Origin: Dethiosulfovibrio salsuginis
GTDB lineage: Bacteria; Synergistota; Synergistia; Synergistales; Dethiosulfovibrionaceae
Direction of reading: 5' to 3'
DNA length: 63,594 nucleotides
Assembly (NCBI RefSeq): GCF_900177735.1
Contig: NZ_FXBB01000015.1
Coordinates: forward strand, 1 to 63,594
How positions within the stretch are numbered: position 1 is the first letter of the stretch; each line of letters begins with the position of its first letter. The position numbers and the translations under genes were made by a program. The notes beneath the pieces were generated by a model that was not told the origin of the DNA, made no database searches, and was given only the letters and a program-made list of their open reading frames with translations. Positions 56,944 through 63,594 of this stretch are shown piece by piece.

Positions 56944-58148
56944 AAAAAGTCGTTCGTCTAAGCTTGATCCTCGTCTTGCTGGCTATCCTTGGATCGGCTG
57001 GAATGGTTTTTTACTCGGTTTTTCTAGGTGGCGAGTCGGTGACCGTACCTCCTATGGTGGGGACCTCCGTCCTGGATGCCGTCTCCCAGGCGGAACGTAT
57101 GGGGCTTAGGGTCAGGGTGGATCAGGAGGACTCTTTGGAGACCAGAGGCACCGTCATAGCCCAATGGCCTCAGGCGGGGGTAAAAATCCGTACCGAGAAG
57201 ATCCTCATCCTTAAGGTCAGCAAAGGAGGGTACAGAAAGGCATTGCCCGACCTTCGGGGCTTGGAGTTCTCCATGGCGACTTCCAAGCTAGGCCAGATGG
57301 ACTTCGTCTTAGGGGACGTAATAAGGGTGCAGAACCAAAAGCCCGCTGGAATGGTCATAGCCCAAAATCCCGCCGCTCCCGTCATGTTGAGCAGGTCGAG
57401 GCCCGTCAGTCTGCTGGTCAGCCTTGGGCCTGAAAGGGATCAAAGAGGGCACATAACCGTCCCGGATGTGCTAGGCAAAGACGAGGAGTCCGCCCGTAAG
57501 CTGGTTGCGGAAAGCGGTCTCTCCGTCTCGGTGGAGTACGTATACACTCAGGCATCGCCTCCGGGAATGGCTATTTCCATGGTTCCCAGGGCGGGCAATA
57601 AGGTCAATCCCGGATCCGCGGTGACCGTTAAGGTGTCCACTATGAAGCAGACAGGAAGCGCTCCTGCGGCATCTCAGCCGGTCAGAGATCCCGCCCCTAC
57701 CGTGGTTTTGCCCGGATCCGCCGCCGATCCAGGACCTCAGACCGCCCCTGTTTCCCCTGAACCGATCCAGCAGTCCACCGGTGGGGCCAGGGTCGTAGTG
57801 GTCAATCCTGGAACGGCTTCGCCTCCCGGGGTTTCGAATCAGGAGACATCCGTCGATTCGCCGGTTTTAGCTTCTCAGGATCAGCCTAGTTCCACGCCGG
57901 AGCTAGCTCCGGTTCCGGCAAAGCCCGTCGCTCCAGGAAAGACCGCCAAGGTAAGGTATCAGGTCCCACCTATTACCAAACCCCTGGCTTTGAAGATCGA
58001 GATAATAGACAAAGCCGGAGCCAGAGTCCTGGTCAACAAAGAGGTCTCCGGAGGAGAGTACGTATCACTGGACGCTCCCTATAACGGGGAGGCGGCGGTG
58101 ACTATATACCTTGGAGGAGAGTTTGTATGGCAAGACAGATATCGCTAG
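56940..58148 (+). CDS. PASTA-domain membrane protein
   Basis: A 402-residue protein with a short cytoplasmic tail, one membrane helix (about 5-25) and three PASTA domains (about 37-103, 104-172, 178-241), each with a VPPMVG-, LPDLRG- or VPDVLG-type start. A Pro/Ser-rich spacer (245-345) and a small beta domain (350-402) follow. PASTA domains bind peptidoglycan fragments. In relatives they belong to Ser/Thr kinases or PBPs, but no kinase or transpeptidase domain is present here. GTG at 56940 overlaps the rsmB stop (GTGA), with GGAGG upstream. Confidence 0.85.
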   Translation: MKKVVRLSLILVLLAILGSAGMVFYSVFLGGESVTVPPMVGTSVLDAVSQAERMGLRVRVDQEDSLETRGTVIAQWPQAGVKIRTEKILILKVSKGGYRKALPDLRGLEFSMATSKLGQMDFVLGDVIRVQNQKPAGMVIAQNPAAPVMLSRSRPVSLLVSLGPERDQRGHITVPDVLGKDEESARKLVAESGLSVSVEYVYTQASPPGMAISMVPRAGNKVNPGSAVTVKVSTMKQTGSAPAASQPVRDPAPTVVLPGSAADPGPQTAPVSPEPIQQSTGGARVVVVNPGTASPPGVSNQETSVDSPVLASQDQPSSTPELAPVPAKPVAPGKTAKVRYQVPPITKPLALKIEIIDKAGARVLVNKEVSGGEYVSLDAPYNGEAAVTIYLGGEFVWQDRYR

Positions 58149-58819
58149 ATCGAAAAGAGCTTTTAATCGCCCCATCCCTTCTTTCCGCCGATCCGCTGGA
58201 GATGGCCACCAGTATAGCTTCCTTAAAGGGACAGCACGATTGGCTCCACGTGGATGTTATGGACGGACATTTTGTCCCTAACCTATCCTACGGGCCCGCT
58301 TTGGTGAAGGCCCTCAGAAAGAGGTATCCCCAGGAGATCCTCGATGTCCACCTCATGGTCGAGCCACCGGAGGCCTTTATAGAGTCCTTTTTGGACTCGG
58401 ACCCCGATTTTCTGACCGTTCACGTAGAGGCCACCGCCCACCTTCACAGGGTTCTCGGCAGGATCAGGGAAAGAGGGGTAAGGCCCGGAGTCGTCCTTAA
58501 TCCTGGAACTCCGGTGGAGTCGCTCTTTCCGGTGCTCCACATGGTGGATGTGGTCCTGGTGATGTCGGTAAACCCCGGATTTGGGGGACAATCCTTCCTG
58601 CGGGAGGTTATGTCAAAAGTCACCGATCTATGTCGATTCAGGGCAGTTCATAACCTCTCCTTCCTGGTGGAGGTCGACGGCGGATTGGGGCCCTCCAACG
58701 TCCTTGAGGTAGCCCAAGGCGGTGCTGACGTAGTGGTTATGGGAAGTGCCGTCTTCGGCACCGAGGATCCTGGGAAAACCCTGGAAGAAATTCGAAAAAA
58801 AATTGCGGGGGATAGTTAA
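58127..58819 (+). CDS. rpe: Ribulose-phosphate 3-epimerase
   Basis: A 230-residue TIM barrel of the pentose phosphate pathway. APSLLSADPLEM, HVDVMDGHFVPNLSYGPALV, DVHLMVEPPEAFI, LVMSVNPGFGGQSFL, and LVEVDGGLGPSNVLEVAQGGADVVVMGSAVF hold the metal and acid-base residues (His, Asp, Asp). It overlaps the PASTA gene by 22 bases, with GGAGGAGAG upstream of the ATG. Confidence 0.95.
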   Translation: MARQISLDRKELLIAPSLLSADPLEMATSIASLKGQHDWLHVDVMDGHFVPNLSYGPALVKALRKRYPQEILDVHLMVEPPEAFIESFLDSDPDFLTVHVEATAHLHRVLGRIRERGVRPGVVLNPGTPVESLFPVLHMVDVVLVMSVNPGFGGQSFLREVMSKVTDLCRFRAVHNLSFLVEVDGGLGPSNVLEVAQGGADVVVMGSAVFGTEDPGKTLEEIRKKIAGDS

Positions 58820-58821
58820 TA

Positions 58822-60075
58822 ATGAAGTATTCGATAGACGACATTGACGTGACGACCTCTGAAAGATACGGCCTTGAAGGAGAGGTTTCCCTTCAGTCCC
58901 TCGGTGCCATAATCAGGGAGGAAAGAGAGGCTAAGGGGCTTACGGTGGACTATATGGCCGACAAGACCAAAATCCGCCAGGCATATCTGGAAAGCATAGA
59001 GTTAGGCACGATGGAGGGCTTCCACGGAAACGTCTACAAAAGGGGCTTCGTAAAGTGCTATCTTGAGTCCCTGAACATGATGGATCTGTGGCCCTACTAC
59101 GACGGTATACTCAAAGACAGCGCCTCTAAAGTCGACCCTGACCCCTCTACGCCCCCCCCTCTAGGGGATTTTACCCCTCCTACGAAGGGTTTCAGAAAGG
59201 GATCCAGAAAGACGGTCTTTGTCCTTCTACTGTCGGTAATCGCCGCATCTGGATGGTACATATGGTCCAACAAAGACGTCCTTAAAGGGGAGGTCGAGAG
59301 GATCCAGGAAGAACAGATGGAGATAGCTCAAAAGTTAAAGGAGCAAAAAGCCAAAGAGGAGGAGGAAAGGTTGGCCGCCGAGGCCCTCCGTCTGGCAGCC
59401 TCGGAGGACCAGGATGTAGCGATGGCGGTGCCTCAACTGGCTGATCTTCCAGCCTCCGGAGACAACGGTAAACCTGTGCTGGTGATAGCCGCCGCTAAAG
59501 ACTCGTGGATAAGGATAACCAAAGAGGGAGAGAGAATCTTCGGCGGAACCCTGAAGGCCGGTCAGGAAGCCAAGGTCGAGGCCGACGGCCGTATCCACGT
59601 TATATACGGCAGGCCGGAGACCTTGAAGGTACAGTGGAACGGCAGCAATATAGACCCCTCTACCGAGGGTCCTGGCCCTGTCCATTTCCTGTATACATCG
59701 AAGGGAGACTATTCCGCCATATCCCCTCAGGATGCGGAAGCCCTCTGGGCCCAGGCTCCTCTGCCTGAAGAGGCTATAGAGGAACCTCCGGTAGAGGAGG
59801 AAAAGGCAGGCCCATCGGTTATGGTCATAAAGGCGGTAAAAGGTGATTGTTGGTTAAAGGCCACCTCCGGGAACAAGACCCACTATGCGGGAACCCTGAA
59901 AAGAGGCAACGAGGCATCTATGGAGCTCTCGGAGCCGATTCACGTGGTTTTCGGAAACCCTTCTGCCATATCGGTGACCGTGGACGGCAAGGAAGTCGGC
60001 TATTCAGGAACCCCAGGCCAGGTCGCTAGGACAATCTACGGTGTCGATGGGTCCGTAAAGGCCGCTCCTAGATAA
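58822..60075 (+). CDS. RodZ-like helix-turn-helix membrane protein with two DUF4115 domains
   Basis: A 417-residue protein. The N-terminal HTH_25 domain (LGAIIREEREAKGLTVDYMADKTKIRQAYLESIELG, about 27-62, extended to 95) is followed by a membrane helix (about 131-147), a coiled-coil, charged Glu/Lys-rich segment (150-190), and two related beta domains (about 212-290 and 330-415; KDSWIRITKEGERIFGGTLKAGQ and KGDCWLKATSGNKTHYAGTLKRGN). Single-DUF4115 RodZ links MreB to cell-wall synthesis; the duplication is less usual. It starts 2 bases after rpe. Confidence 0.85.
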   Translation: MKYSIDDIDVTTSERYGLEGEVSLQSLGAIIREEREAKGLTVDYMADKTKIRQAYLESIELGTMEGFHGNVYKRGFVKCYLESLNMMDLWPYYDGILKDSASKVDPDPSTPPPLGDFTPPTKGFRKGSRKTVFVLLLSVIAASGWYIWSNKDVLKGEVERIQEEQMEIAQKLKEQKAKEEEERLAAEALRLAASEDQDVAMAVPQLADLPASGDNGKPVLVIAAAKDSWIRITKEGERIFGGTLKAGQEAKVEADGRIHVIYGRPETLKVQWNGSNIDPSTEGPGPVHFLYTSKGDYSAISPQDAEALWAQAPLPEEAIEEPPVEEEKAGPSVMVIKAVKGDCWLKATSGNKTHYAGTLKRGNEASMELSEPIHVVFGNPSAISVTVDGKEVGYSGTPGQVARTIYGVDGSVKAAPR

Positions 60076-61361
60076 TGAACAACCTTCACATCATAACTCT
60101 GGGATGTCCTAAAAACTCCGTCGACAGCGAGGCCTTAGCGGGATGGCTCGACCCCTCCCGCTGGAGGCTGGTCCAGGACGTCCAACAGGCGGACGTGGTG
60201 TTGGTCAACACCTGCGGGTTTATTCAGCCTGCGGTGGAGGAAAGCATCGACGTGATTTTGGATCTGGAGAGGATGAAGGAACAGGGGGCGATAAGGTCCA
60301 TCGCTGTGGTCGGGTGTATGGTAAACCGATACGGAGAGGATCTCAAAAAAGAGTTTCCCTCGGTGGATTACTGGGCTGAGGCGGAAAAATGGCAGGCCCT
60401 GGCCCAGGCTATGGATCTCGGCTCCCGATCCTCGGGAAGGAAGCTTCTCTCCTCCTCTCCCTGGACAAGGTATCTTAAGGTGGGAGAGGGATGCAACACC
60501 CGGTGTTCCTTCTGTACGATACCGTCGATAAGAGGACCACTGAAAAGCAGATCGCCGGAGGATCTGGTCCAAGAGGCGGTTGCTATGGTAGAGGAGGGGG
60601 CCAAGGAACTCTGTTTGGTCGGCCAGGACCTTACGGTCTATGGACTGGATCTAAAGGGAAAGCCCTCTTTGCCTCTGCTTCTGGATATGCTCGAGGATGC
60701 GTTGCCCGAGGACCTCTGGATTAGGCTTTTCTATCTCCATCCCTCCAGAGTGGACAGAGCTCTGTTGGAGAGGGTTCTGGGAAGCCCCAGGATAGTTCCC
60801 TGGTTGGACGTGCCTGTCCAACACGTGGACGACCGGATACTCAGGGCGATGAACAGGCCTCCTGTGGAGGCTCACATAAGGGAGCTGTTCAAAATCGGCA
60901 GAGAGATGTATCCCGATTTCGCCTTCAGGACCACCTTGATGGTCGGTTTCCCCGGAGAGACCGAGGAGAGCTTTCAATCTTTGCTTGATTTCGTCGAGGA
61001 CGTCCGGTTTGACCGATTGGGGGCCTTCACCTACTGCGCCGAAGAGGGCACCCCTGCCGCCCTTATGGAGGATCAGGTTCCTCAGGAGATAAAAGACGGC
61101 AGGTACGCCGAGCTGATGGAGCTTCAGCAGGAGATATCCCTCTCAAGGCAGAGGAGCTTTGTCGGCAAGGTTATGGACGTTCTGGTCGAGGACGTAGACG
61201 AAGAGGACGGCACCAGATGGGGGCGGTCTTTCCGGGATGCTCCCGAGATAGACGGCCTTGTGGCGATCTCCGATGCTGAAGGTGTAACCCCAGGACAGAT
61301 AGTGAAGGTGTCCATATCGGACGCCTCGGAGTACGATCTCTTTGGGGAGATCCTTCGATGA
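60075..61361 (+). CDS. rimO: Ribosomal protein S12 methylthiotransferase
   Basis: A 428-residue enzyme. The N-terminal MTTase domain (HIITLGCPKNSVDSEALAGWL, VVLVNTCGFIQPAVEESID) binds the auxiliary cluster, the radical SAM motif is CNTRCSFCTIP, and a TRAM domain lies at the end (about 355-428). WLDVPVQHVDDRILRAMNRP and LMVGFPGETEESF are family features. It modifies the conserved Asp of S12. Its ATG overlaps the previous stop (TAATG), and its TGA overlaps the pgpA ATG. Confidence 0.94.
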   Translation: MNNLHIITLGCPKNSVDSEALAGWLDPSRWRLVQDVQQADVVLVNTCGFIQPAVEESIDVILDLERMKEQGAIRSIAVVGCMVNRYGEDLKKEFPSVDYWAEAEKWQALAQAMDLGSRSSGRKLLSSSPWTRYLKVGEGCNTRCSFCTIPSIRGPLKSRSPEDLVQEAVAMVEEGAKELCLVGQDLTVYGLDLKGKPSLPLLLDMLEDALPEDLWIRLFYLHPSRVDRALLERVLGSPRIVPWLDVPVQHVDDRILRAMNRPPVEAHIRELFKIGREMYPDFAFRTTLMVGFPGETEESFQSLLDFVEDVRFDRLGAFTYCAEEGTPAALMEDQVPQEIKDGRYAELMELQQEISLSRQRSFVGKVMDVLVEDVDEEDGTRWGRSFRDAPEIDGLVAISDAEGVTPGQIVKVSISDASEYDLFGEILR

Positions 61362-61828
61362 CCGTAGGCGATCGGGGAGGTTTGAAAATATCGGTAGCGA
61401 CGCTGATGGGGTTGGGAAAAGTGTCCTCTATGCCCGGGACCTTGGTTTCCGCTGTGGCCTGCTTTGCCATGCTGCCCTTTTGCTCTACCTTAACCCTGGT
61501 TGTCGCTATCGCACTGACCTTCCCCTTAGGGGTATGGGCCTGTGATGGTAAGCCCGATGGGGCGGTGATAGACCACGTCACAGGGGTCTGGGTCGCTATG
61601 ATAGGCCACGTCACCCCTATCTCTTTAGGTCTTGCGGTCCCCTCTCTGTTTTTGTTCAGGGTCTTCGGCCTGATAAAACCCTTCCCCGTCTCTATTGCGG
61701 GAAAACTCCCTGGAGGGCTGGGGATCATGGCCGACGACGTGGCGGCGGGAATAGTGGCGAACGTCATCCTATGGGGCATCAGGTGGATGTTTATGGGACA
61801 GACCCCATCGTTTATGTCGGTTATATAG
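61358..61828 (+). CDS. pgpA: Phosphatidylglycerophosphatase A
   Basis: A 156-residue membrane protein with GLGKVSSMPGTLVSAVACF, DHVTGVWVAMIGH and PFPVSIAGKLPGGLGIMADDVAAGIVANVIL, matching PgpA (PF04608), in which the conserved acidic residues (DDV) coordinate Mg2+. About three hydrophobic segments are present. It completes phosphatidylglycerol synthesis. It overlaps rimO by 4 bases. Confidence 0.9.
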   Translation: MTVGDRGGLKISVATLMGLGKVSSMPGTLVSAVACFAMLPFCSTLTLVVAIALTFPLGVWACDGKPDGAVIDHVTGVWVAMIGHVTPISLGLAVPSLFLFRVFGLIKPFPVSIAGKLPGGLGIMADDVAAGIVANVILWGIRWMFMGQTPSFMSVI

Positions 61829-61830
61829 CG

Positions 61831-62328
61831 ATGGATAACTCTAAGGCAGATCTGGTTTTCCTCATAAAGAGGGCCTTTGACCTTAAAGGCTTAACCTTGG
61901 CTCTGGCGGAGTCCTGCACCGGAGGGCTTATAGGAGGGGCGATAACCGAGATCCCCGGCAGCTCGTCCTTCTTTCTCGGAACCGCTGGGACCTACTCAAA
62001 CCAGGCCAAGATCTCCGTTCTTTCGGTTCCTGAATCGGTTATAGATCGACACGGAGCTGTTAGCCGAGAATGCGCTGAGGCTATGGCGAAGGGGGCTCTT
62101 GAGCTTTTCGGCGCCGATATGGCCCTTTCGGTTACGGGCATAGCTGGCCCTGATGGAGGGTCCGACGAAAAACCTGTCGGGTTGGTCTGGTTTGGTCTGG
62201 CTGTGAAAGACGTAGAGGTGAAGGCTTTTCATCACCTGTTTTCGGGAGGAAGAAAGGACGTAAGGGACGGTACGGTCAAGAAGGCTCTTATGTCTATTTT
62301 TCAGGAGATCAGCGAATCGGGAGGCTAA
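61831..62328 (+). CDS. CinA C-terminal-domain protein (nicotinamide-nucleotide amidase)
   Basis: A 165-residue protein corresponding to the C-terminal CinA domain alone (PncC type). [38 protein letters not shown] contains the catalytic Ser/Thr region, and [26 protein letters not shown] follows. It deamidates NMN for NAD salvage. The upstream stretch in the same frame belongs to pgpA, so the molybdopterin-binding half is truly absent. ATG at 61831 is preferred. The pairing with recA is common. Confidence 0.9.
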   Translation: MDNSKADLVFLIKRAFDLKGLTLALAESCTGGLIGGAITEIPGSSSFFLGTAGTYSNQAKISVLSVPESVIDRHGAVSRECAEAMAKGALELFGADMALSVTGIAGPDGGSDEKPVGLVWFGLAVKDVEVKAFHHLFSGGRKDVRDGTVKKALMSIFQEISESGG

Positions 62329-62332
62329 AGAT

Positions 62333-63502
62333 ATGGCAGCAGCAAAAAAGAAAGCTATGACCAGAGACGATATTCTGGGTTTGGCCATCGACGACATAAG
62401 GAGCAAGTTCGGCGACGGATCGATCATGCGACTGGGGGAGGGGTCTATGACAGCGGTGGAGGTTATCCCCACGGGGATCCTGCCCTTAGACGTCGCCCTG
62501 GGTATCGGTGGATTTCCGAGAGGTCGAATAGTTGAGGTCTTTGGCCCGGAGGGATCGGGAAAGACGACTTTGGCCCTTCACGCCCTAGCGGAGGCCCAGA
62601 AGGCCGGCGGTGTCGCCGCCTTTATCGACGCCGAGCACGCACTGGACCCCAGGCTTGCCCACTCTCTAGGGGTAAACGTATCGGAGCTCTATATATCTCA
62701 GCCCGACAGCGGGGAACAGGCCCTCTATATCCTGGAGACCTTGGTCAGAAGCGGTGCGGTGGATATAGTTGTAGTGGACTCGGTGGCCGCTCTTACCCCT
62801 CAGGCGGAGATCGACGGTAAGATTGGCGATACCCAGGTAGGACTCCAGGCCAGACTTATGTCCTATGGACTTAGACGGCTCACCTCCGCTATCTCCAAGA
62901 GCAACTGTGTGGTTATCTTCATAAACCAGCTGAGGGCGACGATCTCCACAGGGTACAGCAGAGGCCCATCGGAGACCACCACCGGTGGACGAGCACTGAA
63001 GTTCTACACCTCCGTGAGGGTAGAGGTAAAAAGAGGCAAATCCCTCACCAAAGGGGACGATACCATCGGTCACGAGCTGTGGATAAAGGTGGTTAAAAAC
63101 AAACAGGCCCCTCCCTTCAGAACCGCCCACGCTACGCTGGTGTACGGTAAAGGCATCCCCCGACTTATGTCCACCGTCGATATGGCTATCGATGCTGGAG
63201 TCATAAAGAAAAAAGGCTCCTGGCTGGCCTACAAAGGTGAGACTTTAGGCCAAGGCAAGGATAAAGTCGCCACCTATCTGGAGGAACACCCGGATCTTCA
63301 CGACGAGATCGTTAAAGCTGTTCTCGACGAGGCCGCCAAGGGATTGGGCTTCGTTCTGGGAGAGGACGAGGATCAGGTTGAAAAAGACGATCTTCCAAAC
63401 GTCATAGACGTGGACGAAGAGATTATGGATCTAGCTATAGACGACGATGATAGCGTGGATAACGCCGATGTTGAGGAGAAAGCCCAGGACGAGGATTTTT
63501 AG
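62333..63502 (+). CDS. recA: RecA recombinase
   Basis: A 389-residue RecA. Walker A is GPEGSGKTT (near residue 66), [19 protein letters not shown] and [31 protein letters not shown] follow, and loop L2 is [28 protein letters not shown]. The C-terminus is highly acidic, as usual for RecA autoregulation. GGGAGG precedes the ATG. It is the last gene of the run; a new promoter follows. Confidence 0.97.
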   Translation: MAAAKKKAMTRDDILGLAIDDIRSKFGDGSIMRLGEGSMTAVEVIPTGILPLDVALGIGGFPRGRIVEVFGPEGSGKTTLALHALAEAQKAGGVAAFIDAEHALDPRLAHSLGVNVSELYISQPDSGEQALYILETLVRSGAVDIVVVDSVAALTPQAEIDGKIGDTQVGLQARLMSYGLRRLTSAISKSNCVVIFINQLRATISTGYSRGPSETTTGGRALKFYTSVRVEVKRGKSLTKGDDTIGHELWIKVVKNKQAPPFRTAHATLVYGKGIPRLMSTVDMAIDAGVIKKKGSWLAYKGETLGQGKDKVATYLEEHPDLHDEIVKAVLDEAAKGLGFVLGEDEDQVEKDDLPNVIDVDEEIMDLAIDDDDSVDNADVEEKAQDEDF

Positions 63503-63515
63503 CTCAAAAAAGTGC

Positions 63516-63545
63516 TTGACCGAAACAGGTAGCCTGTGGTATTAT
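63516..63545 (+). promoter_or_regulatory. Promoter downstream of recA
   Basis: TTGACC (63516-63521), 18 bases, TATTAT (63540-63545). It drives a gene beyond the right edge, plausibly rny, which follows recA in many bacteria. Confidence 0.7.
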
Positions 63546-63555
63546 TCCTCCTGCG

Positions 63556-63594
63556 CCGCTGAGAGCGGTGGCCGCAAGGCCGCTGTAACGGAGG
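63556..63594 (+). other. Structured 5' leader with alternative hairpins and ribosome site
   Basis: AGCGG (63564-63568) can pair with CCGCT on either side (63556-63560 or 63580-63584). A GGCC-GCAA-GGCC tetraloop hairpin (63570-63581) lies inside the second option. AACGGAGG at the very edge is a ribosome-binding site for the next gene. Confidence 0.5.

Noticed and set aside
1-63594. CRISPR array, tRNA or rRNA genes
   Set aside because: No regularly spaced short repeats and no tRNA or rRNA consensus were seen. The only multi-copy repeats are the ~250-bp elements.

Overview
The window looks like a chromosomal segment of an anaerobic, amino-acid-fermenting bacterium of the Synergistota, perhaps near Dethiosulfovibrio. 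This is inferred from gene content and order: an AMP-forming aryl-CoA ligase, catabolic-type glutamate dehydrogenase, an AGCS amino-acid/Na+ symporter, a Cdc48-type AAA+ ATPase, selenocysteine use, and the rsmB-PASTA-rpe-rodZ-rimO-pgpA-cinA-recA block. No 16S gene is present, so the placement is tentative. Most of the DNA looks GC-rich; 4.1-13.6 kb is visibly AT-rich and looks acquired.

Layout. 1-2.3 kb: the right end of an IS200/IS605-type element (tnpB tail plus end hairpin) sits inside a dipeptide-type permease gene, and the adjacent solute-binding protein gene has an in-frame amber codon, so this is a decaying peptide-transport operon. 2.35-4.1 kb: a strong promoter, a leader peptide with a Phe3-Ser-Phe-Tyr3 run, an attenuator hairpin, then paaK and a small ORF. 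4.1-13.5 kb: an AT-rich five-gene minus-strand operon encoding two membrane-anchored Hsp70-like proteins, a large HerA/FtsK-type ATPase with a glycine-rich hydrophobic stretch, an HNH nuclease with FDGPWN repeats, and a small acidic protein that may be its immunity protein. This is the best candidate for an undescribed system. 13.6-20.4 kb: a solitary HicB-like protein, an ABC-2 exporter and a ferric-type ABC importer. 20.4-26 kb: a GltD-like oxidoreductase, a secreted FAD protein and a CitA/CitB-type two-component system. 26.2-31.8 kb: malic enzyme, 2-hydroxycarboxylate symporter and citDEFX, together a citrate (or malate) fermentation module.

32-54.5 kb: Cdc48, YhaM-like RNase, RluA-like synthase, a selenoprotein with a plausible SECIS, aminotransferase, Na+/amino acid symporter, alanine racemase, glutamate dehydrogenase, a peroxiredoxin/PerR oxidative-stress cluster with a palindromic operator, asnS, a degenerate CbiA-like protein, an acyl-CoA ligase, a MocR-type regulator lacking the PLP lysine, bioB followed by a symporter relic, a GntR regulator, a DegT aminotransferase and a zinc metallopeptidase. 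54.8-63.6 kb: a colinear housekeeping run ending in recA, then a promoter and structured leader for a gene beyond the edge.

A ~250-bp long-inverted-repeat element occurs in three full copies (31744-31991, 36221-36473 inverted, 54503-54752) and one half copy (20310-20380). Each copy abuts or supplies a gene's stop codon. Each full copy can fold with two internal stem-loops, mostly with the loop AGGAC.

All calls are from reading the sequence and family knowledge; no database search was possible.
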